A stretch of 64,000 nt of DNA from Acetivibrio sp. MSJd-27 (GTDB taxonomy: Bacteria; Bacillota; Clostridia; UMGS1840; HGM11507): contig NZ_JAHLPV010000003.1 in assembly GCF_018918095.1 (NCBI RefSeq), positions 62,001 through 126,000 on the forward strand, written 5' to 3'. Position numbers and translations under genes: made by a program. The notes under the pieces were generated by a model, which worked only from the letters and a program-made list of their open reading frames with translations, made no database searches and was not told the DNA's origin. This document shows, in pieces, positions 41,917 to 50,922 of this stretch; positions within the stretch are counted from its first letter, which is position 1, and the number at the start of each line of letters is the position of its first letter.

Positions 41917-44247
41917 TCAATATGTAATACTTGTAGGATTCACCATATTGTTCATCCCTATAAAGCTGTCCCATACAAAAATCTTGATGCTGCCGCCCTC
42001 CGACGGGATCTCCATCTGGACGTTGGCGTTGACCTTCTCGTTCATCACGGCGTCCGGATCGCGTCCTGCAAGGACGGCCGGCTTTGACTGGATGCTTTCC
42101 AGTGCGCCGTTCGCGTCATATTTTACCAGGATAAGACGGATTGTCACATCCTCGGTGGTATTGTTGTAGCAGTTTACATTTGCCTGAACAACATCCCCGG
42201 CAGAAAGCACAGACATGTCGGTCACCCGTTCTCCATCACATTCCAGATAGGGTTGAAGAACGGTTAAACCGGCAGGCACGGAGGAGCTCAGCTCTACCTT
42301 ATCAAAACAGCTGGTGCTGTTGTCCCCTGCTTCCACCGTGTTGAAGCAGATTCTCACATAGGCAGCACCCTCTGGAGCCAGATATTCTTTGCTCTTATCC
42401 GCCGTTTCGCCGGTTTTCACCGATTCAACGGAACCCTGTTCGGTAAGCACAGCCGCATCCGCGTTGACAAATTCACCGCGCTGGGTATCGTAAACCTGAC
42501 CAGTCGCGTTAAAGAACTTCAGGTCATAGGCCAAGGAGCTCTGAACGTTATACCGGAAGCTGAGGTTATAGGTCAGTCCGGAAATCACATCGATAGGCTC
42601 CGACCACATCCCGATCATTCTGCCGGGATCCTTGTCCACCAGCTTCAGAGAAAGATGACCGCTTAATTTATTGTCGTCGGACGCCATGTAGGCTATGGTT
42701 CCGTCGGTCTCTACCCCGTTGTAAACCGACCAGCCGGGAACCTCCATAGGCTCCTCGAAATCAGCATTCCGTATGGAAAGAGGCGCGAAGCCGGAAGCGT
42801 CGTCCCCATATTCGATCACAAGGTTGTCAAAGTAAGCGGAGGTTCCGCCCTGATTGACTACCTGGTAAAAAGACATCCGCACGTAGTCGTAATCCCCGGC
42901 GTTGCTGGCGTATTTCACAGGATAGTTATAAGTCTTCCAGTTGTTTGTCAGTTCCTGATAGGCAAACCGATAGTTGTCGGTCCCGGACAAAGCGTACTTG
43001 TCGCTGACACCCAGATATTGTCCACCGGTGAGTTCTCCTGTTTCTGAGTTGTATACAGCCGGAGCGATGCCGGTGGTTCCGCCGGTTCCCTTATTTGTCA
43101 GAACCTTATCATCGGAAGTCCCCGGGATTCCGTCCGCACCGTTCTGATAGAACTGCAGCACATATCTTCCCCGTGTTTTGCCATTCTCTGACCTGCCATC
43201 AAAGGTGACCTGAAAGGATTTCCCTGTTTTATCGCCCTCGGGGAGTAGGATGGGATCGGAATAAATATAAACACCTTTATTGGTTACATCTTTATGGATT
43301 CCCAAGGCCGCCGAACCATCCGCCGCTTTGTCATTGGAAAGGGTATAATACTCGTTCGCGTCAAAGCTGGTGTTGAAATAGGGGCTCCAGCCAGGGATCA
43401 CATGGGTATCTTCAAATTCGCTGTTGGTGATCTTGGCAGCCTGCTTGGGGGAATAGGTAAACCTTACATTGTCCACGGCGAAATCAAACTTGTTGTTGGC
43501 GTTGGCATTGAATAGAATTCTCGCCTTGGTAGCTCCTACAGGAGCGGTTTTCGGCTGCTGAATGGTTCCCCACTCTCCGGATTTGATCGCTACATCGCCG
43601 CCTGAAGCTTGATAGATCACCCGGCAGCCGTCGTTCCATTGGGAATTTAAAGGACGCTCGCCTGTGGGTACTGTTGTCCATGCACCATTCTTCTCATGAT
43701 AGAACTGGTTGGAATCATTATAGAAGATAACGCCGGCCCACATACGGGCAACGCCTTTCACAAACAAATCCTGACCATTGCTTTTATCATAGTCCGGTGC
43801 AATATAATCAAAAATCAGATTGTAATCGATTGACGCCGTTTCGCCCAAAGCCGGCAGCTCAATATAGTCCGACGCCATGATAATCTGGCCGTACCTATGA
43901 TTGCCCAGGGAGGTGTTGCCGTCACAGTTGTCATAGATGTGAGCAACGTTTGTGTCATTCCCGGTACCGTTTTTGGAATTGCCGTTTATGATTTGGTGAA
44001 ACAGCTTTTCACTGGGTTCGGGCGTCATATCCGATTTCGGCATGGAGCGGTACTCCACCTCCCAGCCCGGAATGGCATGCTCATACTTATATTGTGAAAT
44101 GTCCACTGCTGGACTCTGCTCAAAATCCCCGTTCAATATGGGGATTTCTACTGTACCGTCGTCAGCGGAAAGGCCGACGACAGGAGCAAATGCCGCTGCG
44201 CTTAAAATAACAGCACAGACCAGCAAGATGCTTAGTGTTCTCTTCAT
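41917..44247 (-). CDS. Secreted protein with three 'NGDFE/NSEFE' carbohydrate-binding-like modules
   Basis: This 776-residue protein has a signal peptide (MKRTLSILLVCAVILSAAAFAPVVG). Three jelly-roll-like modules open with PILNGDFEQSP (about 36), AKITNSEFEDTHVIPGWSPYF (about 270) and IRNADFEEPMEVPGWSVY (about 495). The first is close to the first module of the 1046-aa protein (VAHIYDNCDGNTSLGNHRYGQIIMAS, FDFAVDNVRFTY). The C-terminus has the strand-rich 'KIFVWDSFIGMNNMVNP' domain that ends many secreted Clostridial proteins, with no SLH or stalk domain. Binding of a glycan is the likely role. It follows the second AraC gene by 17 bp, placing it as the first effector of the operon. Confidence 0.87.
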   Translation of the reverse strand: MKRTLSILLVCAVILSAAAFAPVVGLSADDGTVEIPILNGDFEQSPAVDISQYKYEHAIPGWEVEYRSMPKSDMTPEPSEKLFHQIINGNSKNGTGNDTNVAHIYDNCDGNTSLGNHRYGQIIMASDYIELPALGETASIDYNLIFDYIAPDYDKSNGQDLFVKGVARMWAGVIFYNDSNQFYHEKNGAWTTVPTGERPLNSQWNDGCRVIYQASGGDVAIKSGEWGTIQQPKTAPVGATKARILFNANANNKFDFAVDNVRFTYSPKQAAKITNSEFEDTHVIPGWSPYFNTSFDANEYYTLSNDKAADGSAALGIHKDVTNKGVYIYSDPILLPEGDKTGKSFQVTFDGRSENGKTRGRYVLQFYQNGADGIPGTSDDKVLTNKGTGGTTGIAPAVYNSETGELTGGQYLGVSDKYALSGTDNYRFAYQELTNNWKTYNYPVKYASNAGDYDYVRMSFYQVVNQGGTSAYFDNLVIEYGDDASGFAPLSIRNADFEEPMEVPGWSVYNGVETDGTIAYMASDDNKLSGHLSLKLVDKDPGRMIGMWSEPIDVISGLTYNLSFRYNVQSSLAYDLKFFNATGQVYDTQRGEFVNADAAVLTEQGSVESVKTGETADKSKEYLAPEGAAYVRICFNTVEAGDNSTSCFDKVELSSSVPAGLTVLQPYLECDGERVTDMSVLSAGDVVQANVNCYNNTTEDVTIRLILVKYDANGALESIQSKPAVLAGRDPDAVMNEKVNANVQMEIPSEGGSIKIFVWDSFIGMNNMVNPTSITY

Positions 44248-44264
44248 AATACTCTCTCCTTACC

Positions 44265-45173
44265 TTAAATATATTTCATTTTTGCTTTGAACTCTGTGGG
44301 GGAGCAGCCTCTCACCCTTTTATAAAGACGGTAGAAGCAGCTCTGATCGGAAATGCCAACCTTGTAGGATACCTCTGATACGCTGTAACGGTTTGTGAGC
44401 ATTAATTTCTCTGCCTCCGTCACCCGCACATAGTCGATATACTCTTTATAATTTTTGCCGGTGACCTGTTTGAATATTTTGGAGAAATAGTGATAACTCA
44501 CATTACATTCCTCGGCCAGCCTTTGCAGGGTAATATCCCTGCTGTAATTTTCCTCAATATATTTTAAGGATTTTTCCACCTGCCTGACGTGCTCTTGCTT
44601 ATAGTTCTCCGGCATAACGGCCACGCATTTTTCACGAATCAGGAGAGCGATCATTTGATAGATATATCCTTTGATAAACAGATCGTAAGCGCTCTTCCCA
44701 GCCATGTATTCATGATACATTCCGGCCAATACGGAACTTAAGTCAACTTTTTTCTTTTCATTCCGAATAATTTTGTAGTTGTATTTTGAACCAAACGTAC
44801 CCAGAAAGGATTTGATATATTTGGTTTCCAGAACATTGGCATTGGCCATGCTGATCAGGCTGGAGTCGAAATACAATACAAATGCCACGCTGTCCAGCTC
44901 CTCTTTCTTATCCGTCGAATGCACGGTATGACCACCCAGAAAAGCGATATCCCCTTCCTGTAGGGTATATTTCTCACCGTTAATGGAAACCAGAATGCTC
45001 TCCTTCACAACATAAATCAATTCCATGTATTCATGCCAGTGCGGAAGAGAAAACAGCTTTTTGTCTCCAACTCCCTGCAAGGCAATACGGAAAGGGAACA
45101 GAGGGTTTTCATTGAACAGGGCATTCTCTTTTTCAACCAACACGCTTCCCTCTTTCATTGTCTTTTTACGCAT
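44265..45173 (-). CDS. AraC-family transcriptional regulator, second of a tandem pair
   Basis: This 302-residue protein has an N-terminal cupin effector domain (about 35-115: SLPHWHEYMELIYVVKESILVSINGEKYTLQEGDIAFLGGHTVHS). The C-terminal AraC double helix-turn-helix (about 205-300) reads DITLQRLAEECNVSYHYFSKIFKQVTGKNYKEYI and SVSEVSYKVGISDQSCFYRLYKRVRGCSPTEF. It is a soluble cytoplasmic regulator, unlike the membrane-bound AraC at 7501-9846. The ATG at 45173 overlaps the stop of the first AraC gene by 8 bp; an in-frame ATG at 45158 is an alternative, without a clear ribosome site in either case. The helix-turn-helix is nearly identical to that of its neighbour, so the pair came from duplication. 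Confidence 0.93.
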   Translation of the reverse strand: MRKKTMKEGSVLVEKENALFNENPLFPFRIALQGVGDKKLFSLPHWHEYMELIYVVKESILVSINGEKYTLQEGDIAFLGGHTVHSTDKKEELDSVAFVLYFDSSLISMANANVLETKYIKSFLGTFGSKYNYKIIRNEKKKVDLSSVLAGMYHEYMAGKSAYDLFIKGYIYQMIALLIREKCVAVMPENYKQEHVRQVEKSLKYIEENYSRDITLQRLAEECNVSYHYFSKIFKQVTGKNYKEYIDYVRVTEAEKLMLTNRYSVSEVSYKVGISDQSCFYRLYKRVRGCSPTEFKAKMKYI

Positions 45174-46044
45174 TTTTCATCTTTGCTTTGAATTCAGTCG
45201 GTGAGCAGCCTCTCACCCGCTTATACAGCCTGTAAAAGCAGCTTTGGTCCGGAATGCCCACTTTATACGAAATTTCAGAAATGCTGTAATTATCCTCCAA
45301 CATCAGCTTTTCCGCTTCGTTTACCCGCACAAAATCAATATACTCCTTATAATTTTTCCCCGTTACTTTTTTGAATATCTTGGAAAAATAGTGGTAACTG
45401 ATGTTGCACTCCTCCGCCAGCTTATGCAGCGAGATGTCCCCGCTGTAATGCTCCTCTATGTATTTAAGCGACTTCTCCACCTGCTGGATATGTTCTTCCT
45501 TGAATTCCTCCGGAATCATTTTGATGCAATTTTCCCGGATCAAACAGGCGATCATCTGATATAGATAGCCTTTGATCACCAATTCATAGGCTTCCTGTTT
45601 GCCGAAAAACTCTCGGTAGATACCGCTTAGAATATCGTACAATTCGGTATTTCTGTTTTCATTGCGGATAATGTGGTAATTATATTTGGATCCAAATGCG
45701 CTCAGAAAAGATTTGATGTATTTGCTTTCCAGCACATTGGAATTGATGCTGGATACCAGAGTGGAATCAAAGAACAGTACGAAAGAAATTCCAAGCTGTC
45801 CTTCCGGTTTATAGGACGAATGAACCGTATGCTCTCCCAAAAAGGCGATGTCTCCCTCATTGAGAAGAATCTCCTCCCCGTTTACCCCAATCTGGATGCT
45901 GCCTTTCGTGACATAGATAAGTTCCATGTATTCATGCCAGTGGGGAAGTGAAAAAATTTTCTGATTTTCAAGCCCTTGCCAGGTGATGCGAAAGGGAAAC
46001 AGCGGATTTTTATTCAGCAGAGCGCTTTCTTTTTGACCTTCCAT
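45166..46044 (-). CDS. AraC-family transcriptional regulator, first of a tandem pair
   Basis: This 292-residue protein has the same layout as its downstream copy: a cupin domain (SLPHWHEYMELIYVTKGSIQIGVNGEEILLNEGDIAFLGEHTVHS) and a C-terminal double helix-turn-helix (DISLHKLAEECNISYHYFSKIFKKVTGKNYKEYI, SISEISYKVGIPDQSCFYRLYKRVRGCSPTEF). The ATG at 46044 is preferred to an in-frame GTG at 46056 because GAGGTG lies 9 bp before it and would overlap the GTG. The differences between the copies fall mainly in the sugar-sensing part, so they may answer to different ligands while recognising the same DNA site. Confidence 0.93.
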   Translation of the reverse strand: MEGQKESALLNKNPLFPFRITWQGLENQKIFSLPHWHEYMELIYVTKGSIQIGVNGEEILLNEGDIAFLGEHTVHSSYKPEGQLGISFVLFFDSTLVSSINSNVLESKYIKSFLSAFGSKYNYHIIRNENRNTELYDILSGIYREFFGKQEAYELVIKGYLYQMIACLIRENCIKMIPEEFKEEHIQQVEKSLKYIEEHYSGDISLHKLAEECNISYHYFSKIFKKVTGKNYKEYIDFVRVNEAEKLMLEDNYSISEISYKVGIPDQSCFYRLYKRVRGCSPTEFKAKMKNA

Positions 46045-46073
46045 ATACTTACTCACCTCTGTCTGTTAAGTGT

Positions 46074-46105
46074 GCAAAGGACATACCAGAAAGTATGTCC
46101 TTTGC
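46074..46105 (-). terminator. Hairpin after the 824-aa propeller gene
   Basis: A perfect 13-bp stem (46074-46086 with 46093-46105) with a 6-nt loop. The minus-strand sequence after it lacks a long T run, so termination may be partial and allow read-through into the AraC operon. No other promoter was seen before the AraC genes. Confidence 0.6.
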
Positions 46106-46113
46106 CATAATGC

Positions 46114-48588
46114 TTATTGTAATTTGGCGATATATTCGTCAATCTTGTCTTTGTCTTTGGTTTCGTCCAGCATGGTGTCACCGATAACAATCAAGCCGGA
46201 GTCGGTTCCGAGTTCTTTCCAGAATACCTGTTTATCCAGCGCTTCGGCAACGGCACGCAAAGGAAGGAGTGTTCTGTCATTCTGTGTGAATGCCGCAGTA
46301 TCCAGAGAAATTTCGGTTCCATTTTTCACCATCTTGGATTCGCCTAGAACAATGGTAATGGTTGTGCTGTCCTTGGTGATGGTCACTTTCTGTTCCGCTT
46401 CATTCCAGTCCACTTTCGCGCCGAAGGATTCTGAGATAAACCGAACCGGGACAACCGTTCTGTCATTCACAGTGGTCGCAGGTACATCCAAAGCGGTCTC
46501 GGTACCTTTTACCAATGTTTTCTGACTGTTAAGCATCAGGACAACATTATTATCCGCTGTATTGGAGGATGGAATTTTAATGCGGTATGCATAATCCACA
46601 TCAAAGTAATACAGGTAACCATCCTTGCCTAAATCAAAATGACTGGGTTTCGCTCCGTTCAGGGGCACATCCTTCGTTTCCATCGTCTCCGGATCCATCA
46701 CGACCAGTGTATCTCTGGGTACGCAGTAGAGCATGCCGTTTTCATCAAAATGCATGTCATAGGGATCCCATCTGTTGGAATACCGGTTCCAGTCATATCC
46801 CTTTACATCTTTTTCCTTCTTCACTTCCAGAGTAGCTGGATCCATTGCAAAAATCAATCCATCCGATGTGCACCAGAGCAGTCCGTCAGGACCAAAGACC
46901 AGATCACCTGCCATTTTCATGGCGCCTTTCACCTCTTTGAACTGCGGAACAACCTCTGTCAGCAATTTACCGGTTGCCACATCCATTTTAAAGATTTTTG
47001 CGGACGGTTCCAGCGTATCATTGTCTCCGCCCAATCCGCCAAATATGGTAGAGGAGCCGTAAAGGATTCCGTCTTTATAGGTCAGGCCGGAAATACTCTG
47101 ATTTTTTATGATATTCTTGTAGCATTCCGCTTTTCCGGTTTTTTTGTCATAGAGCACAACCGCGCCCTCTTTTTTACCATAGTCTGCGATGGTAGACATT
47201 GCAATCTTATCACCGCAGTCAACAATTCTCATCGGTCTGGATTGTCCCTGGCTTGCTACTTCAAACAATTGCTTCGGATTTTCATTCTTTTTGATTTCTT
47301 TTGCCGGATCAAATTCGCTCATAGAACAACTCGGATACGATCCAAAATAAATTTTTCCATCTATTTCAGCAATCGCCGTAGACTGTCCCATTTCAAATGA
47401 AGTTACCTCTTCCAGTGTGCTTGGATTTATCTGAACCGCTTTCGGTCCCATTAACCCAGAATACATTACATTGCCGTTTTCCAAAGCTTTTAGACCAACC
47501 AGTTTTGTCCCGACAGCGTCCAGTTTGTTTTGGAACAGAATTCTCTTGCCCGTTTTAAAGTCGATCAAGGAAATGTCTCCGCCATATGTAACATGCGCAA
47601 ATGTTTTATTCGGGAAATCCGGGTTGTTCTTCAGTTCAACAACGCTGCCGCCACGGAAGCCGGTGCCGAAACTCCATCCGAGAGGAGTTATTTTTCCGGT
47701 AGCCAGTTCATAGCTTACAACACCGTTCTTTGTTGAAACATAGGAATAACCGTCAATTTCATGGGTGGCAAACGGACCATGTGCCGCCGGAATAATCTGC
47801 TCTTCAAATTTGCCGGTCTTGGTATCAAAAATAGCGAACTCATTGCCGCTGCTTTCAGTCTCGCACCAGATAAGGATTTTATCGCCAGCAACCGTGCATG
47901 CATAATAGGATTTCAACGCAGAACTCAGCTTTGGTCCGGGAATGATCGTTTTCTTCATGGTCTTTGCATCAATTTTAAAGAATTTTGTGCCGATGACCGC
48001 ACCGCCGCCATAGAGATATCCGTCATGGTATGCCAGAGCACGGATATATTTTTCACCCGGCAGCTGGTTCCCCAGATCCATCATTTTCTGTGCCTTGGGA
48101 TCCCATTTCACGATTTTTGCATTGGGATATGTACTCATAAACACATTATCCTGGTCGTCGATGGCAATCTGGCAAATTGCAGTTTCCGTGGAGACTTTTC
48201 CTAAATCTTTTACTTCCTTTGTCTCCGGGGAATACATGTAAAGGTTTACACCTACGAAACCGGCAAAATAGACATTGCCCTTTGAATCCGTCTGATGTGT
48301 CCAGAATGTTCTTCCAACCGGAATATCAAAGCTTCTTAAAAGTGTGCCGCTTTCCAAGTCAAACACATTAAACTTTGCCGGATCCCCGGAAGCCGTTGTA
48401 CAAAGGATTGGTTTCCCATCCTCCATGCTGCAGATACTGTTTAACAACGTAGTTGCTTTGATTGGCTGCGTCAGCTTTTCCGGCTGACTGAACTCGTATG
48501 TGCTCAGCGTGCTGTCCGCCGCCGAAACCATAGCGAAGGACGCCAGAACCATAACACAGGCCAATAAAATGGAAACTGTCTTCTTCAT
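46114..48588 (-). CDS. Secreted beta-propeller protein on a Cu-amine-oxidase-N stalk (824 aa)
   Basis: The ATG at 48588 is chosen because it has AGGAGG and a signal peptide (MKKTVSILLACVMVLASFAMVSA); the frame is open further upstream. Residues about 40-650 form a long propeller with repeated strands: NVFDLESGTLL, GNVYFAGFVGVNLYMYSPETKEVKDLG, NVFMSTYPNAKIVKWDP, GYLYGGG, KIYFGSYPSCSMSEFDPAKE, GLLWCTSDGLIFAMDP. Two Cu-amine-oxidase-N repeats follow (VVPVRFISESFGAKVDWNE, LLPLRAVAEALDKQVFWKE). It is a paralogue of the protein at 50923-53526, sharing the YPNA motif and the DP(A/S)K pattern. Oligosaccharide lyases and quinoprotein-like sensors can have such folds, but no active site was identified. 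It may bind or sense a glycan on the wall. Confidence 0.88.
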   Translation of the reverse strand: MKKTVSILLACVMVLASFAMVSAADSTLSTYEFSQPEKLTQPIKATTLLNSICSMEDGKPILCTTASGDPAKFNVFDLESGTLLRSFDIPVGRTFWTHQTDSKGNVYFAGFVGVNLYMYSPETKEVKDLGKVSTETAICQIAIDDQDNVFMSTYPNAKIVKWDPKAQKMMDLGNQLPGEKYIRALAYHDGYLYGGGAVIGTKFFKIDAKTMKKTIIPGPKLSSALKSYYACTVAGDKILIWCETESSGNEFAIFDTKTGKFEEQIIPAAHGPFATHEIDGYSYVSTKNGVVSYELATGKITPLGWSFGTGFRGGSVVELKNNPDFPNKTFAHVTYGGDISLIDFKTGKRILFQNKLDAVGTKLVGLKALENGNVMYSGLMGPKAVQINPSTLEEVTSFEMGQSTAIAEIDGKIYFGSYPSCSMSEFDPAKEIKKNENPKQLFEVASQGQSRPMRIVDCGDKIAMSTIADYGKKEGAVVLYDKKTGKAECYKNIIKNQSISGLTYKDGILYGSSTIFGGLGGDNDTLEPSAKIFKMDVATGKLLTEVVPQFKEVKGAMKMAGDLVFGPDGLLWCTSDGLIFAMDPATLEVKKEKDVKGYDWNRYSNRWDPYDMHFDENGMLYCVPRDTLVVMDPETMETKDVPLNGAKPSHFDLGKDGYLYYFDVDYAYRIKIPSSNTADNNVVLMLNSQKTLVKGTETALDVPATTVNDRTVVPVRFISESFGAKVDWNEAEQKVTITKDSTTITIVLGESKMVKNGTEISLDTAAFTQNDRTLLPLRAVAEALDKQVFWKELGTDSGLIVIGDTMLDETKDKDKIDEYIAKLQ

Positions 48589-49312
48589 GATAATTTTCCT
48601 CCTTGTCATTTCACACATTTATAATATAAATTTTGTGTACAAGATAGCTAAGAGACAAAAGAGTCCTCCTCTTTTGCAACCGGCAGAATGAAGTACAGTC
48701 TTCTTCTGAATCTCCCCATTCCGGAATAGCATTGCTTATCAAACTGCATTTTTTATAAAAATTGAATTTGCAAGAGGAACTGTCTCTTTTTCAAATACTG
48801 CCTTTTTATAATTATCCAATTCTTCTTTCCTGTACCATCAATATAACAAATATTGCGGTATAAATGAAGTGAATTTTTTGCCAAGCGTACTGCATTTTTT
48901 GTTAAAATATTTTTCAGAAATTTCCTTTTGTATCTCAAGAAGGACAAATCCTGCATATTTCATTTTCCATTTTTCGACAAAAACAATTTGTTTGATCTGT
49001 TTTTTATTAGCGCTGAGCGGGATTGATTCGTATCAAAGAATTTATTTGAGTCGTTTTCTAATTTTATAAAATTGCATTTTTTGAAAATCATTTCTTTCAT
49101 ATTTCTATTTTTTGTTTTTTCTTCTTTTTTCAAAATTGCCACTTTAAATGAATCCAACTTTTTCAAATAAATTTTGATTTTTTTCCAAAATTGGCGAATG
49201 AATCTTTTTTTCATTCTGCAATTTTTGATTTTTTAATATTTCATACCCTATTCCGGAAATCCTTTTTTTCGTTTCCCGTCCCCAGTATCTTAATTGCCCG
49301 TCTCGATACGAT
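48589..49312. other. AT-rich intergenic region without a recognised gene
   Basis: The 724-bp stretch is far richer in A and T than its neighbours. It holds three TGCATTTTTT boxes (near 48744, 48889 and 49074), and its open frames are made of Lys, Asn, Phe and Ile codons, so they are not credible genes. Its left end should carry the promoter of the propeller gene, but no hexamers with standard spacing stood out. No tRNA-like or known riboswitch pattern was seen. Confidence 0.5.
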
Positions 49313-50626
49313 TTAAAACATATCCTTCAGATATTCTTTGTTCTTCTCAAACATAGCGTCTGTCATCTCTTTGATCTCTGCCAGCCCGAGAACCGCCGAG
49401 GTGAGCGGATCGTGATAAATCGCCTGGTATATCAGATCCTTATTTCCGCTCAGCGCGCCTTCCACCGCCATCTCCTCACACATCGCGTTGACATTGTTAA
49501 GAACGGCAAGCTGAGGCGGCAGTTTCCCCACCTTTGTGGGAACCAGTCCGCGTTTGGACGCCACCACCGGAATCTCCACACAGCAGCCATAGGGCAGGTT
49601 ATCAATCAATCCGAAATTACGGACGTTTCCATTGAATTCAAATATCCGGTTATCACCAAAAACGGCATTAAATATGTGGGAGGCGTACTCATCTCCACGG
49701 GCAAAGTCCACCGGCTGTTCAAACCATTCATCCATGTCTTTCTTCCAGGTATCCTCCCGCTCGAGATAAGTTTTTAGAATATAAGCATGTTCCCCTGAAT
49801 TCCATCCTGTACTCCCGATGCAGTATTTCTCAATCAGATCCTTGCGTTTGCGGAACCACGGGTTATACTCGCTGTCATGTCCACTGGATTCTGTCACATA
49901 ATATCCCAGATGCTTAAACACCTCATTGCGTACTTTCTCTTCCCTGTAAACCTCCTCTCTTTCTTCCACCGCTTTCCGAATCAATGGATAGGCGTCTTTT
50001 CCATTCCATTTGTATTCCAGATAGTGCGCCTGATGATTGATCCCGGCACAGAGATAAGTGATTTCCTCTATCGGCGCTCCAATCCATCTTGCAAGCATAC
50101 CTGCCGTTTTCTGTACGCTGTGGCAAAGGCCGGTTATCTGCAGGCTGGTCTCGCTCTGCATCGCACGGCACAGCATAGCCATCGGATTGGTATAGTTCAG
50201 TACAATAGCATTCGGCGCATACTTTTCAATATCACGGCAGATATCCAACATAACCGGAATGGTGCGCAGAGCTCTAAAAATTCCTGCCGGTCCCCGGGTA
50301 TCTCCTACATTGATGTCAACTCCATACTCCATGGGAATCTCCACATCATACCGCCATACATGAACACCGCCTGCAAGAATTGTAATCAGAACGCCGTCCG
50401 CACCTTCCAAGGCTTTCGCCCTGTCCGCCGTAGCTTCCACCTTCACATCGCAGTTTTTCTCCGCCACCAGGCGTTTTACAGCCCTTTCTATATAAGAGAG
50501 CCTGTCCGGATCGATATCCATCAGAGATATGGTACAATCCTGAAACGCGTCAAAGGTCAGAAGATCCCTGACAAGATTTCTGGTAAATCCAAAACTTCCT
50601 GCACCAATAAAAGCAATTTTTTTCAT
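49313..50626 (-). CDS. GH4 family glycosidase, probable alpha-galactosidase (MelA type)
   Basis: This 437-residue cytoplasmic enzyme is of the NAD- and metal-dependent GH4 family. Visible marks are the Rossmann start [37 protein letters not shown], the metal-binding GLCHSVQ (Cys-His), [19 protein letters not shown] with the NH motif, and the C-terminal [18 protein letters not shown]. The CHSVQ and GINHQAHYL patterns favour alpha-galactosidase or alpha-galacturonidase over 6-phospho-alpha-glucosidase. Oxidation at C3, elimination and readdition of water is the known GH4 mechanism. The ATG at 50626 after GGAGC is chosen because the Rossmann fold begins there, although the frame is open further. 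It lies between two propeller-protein genes with its own promoter region. Confidence 0.9.
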   Translation of the reverse strand: MKKIAFIGAGSFGFTRNLVRDLLTFDAFQDCTISLMDIDPDRLSYIERAVKRLVAEKNCDVKVEATADRAKALEGADGVLITILAGGVHVWRYDVEIPMEYGVDINVGDTRGPAGIFRALRTIPVMLDICRDIEKYAPNAIVLNYTNPMAMLCRAMQSETSLQITGLCHSVQKTAGMLARWIGAPIEEITYLCAGINHQAHYLEYKWNGKDAYPLIRKAVEEREEVYREEKVRNEVFKHLGYYVTESSGHDSEYNPWFRKRKDLIEKYCIGSTGWNSGEHAYILKTYLEREDTWKKDMDEWFEQPVDFARGDEYASHIFNAVFGDNRIFEFNGNVRNFGLIDNLPYGCCVEIPVVASKRGLVPTKVGKLPPQLAVLNNVNAMCEEMAVEGALSGNKDLIYQAIYHDPLTSAVLGLAEIKEMTDAMFEKNKEYLKDMF

Positions 50627-50870
50627 TTTTATGCTCCATTCTGCTATTTTTACAAAAGCTTTTCTACTATGATTCAGCGATTGGACGGCGCCGCCGTCCG
50701 CTTCCAAAAAAGGAAGCACTGCCATATAAGAAGCGGGAAACAGCCCGCTTTTGCTTTTATTTTAATCTTCTCCTGCAAAAAAAGCAATCCATCATTCTAT
50801 CATCCATATGGATGATTATTTCATAAATGAGATGGGTTATCCATGGACAGAATATTTTATCAAAACAAAA
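50627..50870 (-). promoter_or_regulatory. Leader and promoter region of the GH4 gene with palindrome and hairpins
   Basis: An 18-bp perfect palindrome (50799-50816, ATCATCCATATGGATGAT) partly overlaps a minus-strand -10 candidate (TAGAAT) with no good -35, as expected for a regulated promoter. The transcribed leader would hold three hairpins: AAGCGGG/CCCGCTT (50731-50750), CTTCC/GGAAG (about 50701-50715) and GGACGGCG-C-CGCCGTCC (50683-50699). Confidence 0.45.
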
Positions 50871-50905
50871 AGTCGTCATGGAATCGTTAAAATTCCATGA
50901 CGACT
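50871..50905 (-). terminator. Intrinsic terminator of the 867-aa propeller gene
   Basis: A perfect 14-bp stem (50871-50884 with 50892-50905) with a 7-nt loop, followed on the minus strand by TTTTTGTTTT. Confidence 0.85.
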
Positions 50906-50922
50906 GCTTATTCTTGTGATAT

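Noticed and set aside
48753-49214. Two small minus-strand frames rich in Lys, Asn and Phe
   Set aside because: They reflect the AT-rich base composition. Neither has a ribosome site or a domain.
50627-50725. Longer start for the GH4 enzyme
   Set aside because: The Rossmann start [11 protein letters not shown] is the natural N-terminus of the family. The extension is the hairpin-rich leader.
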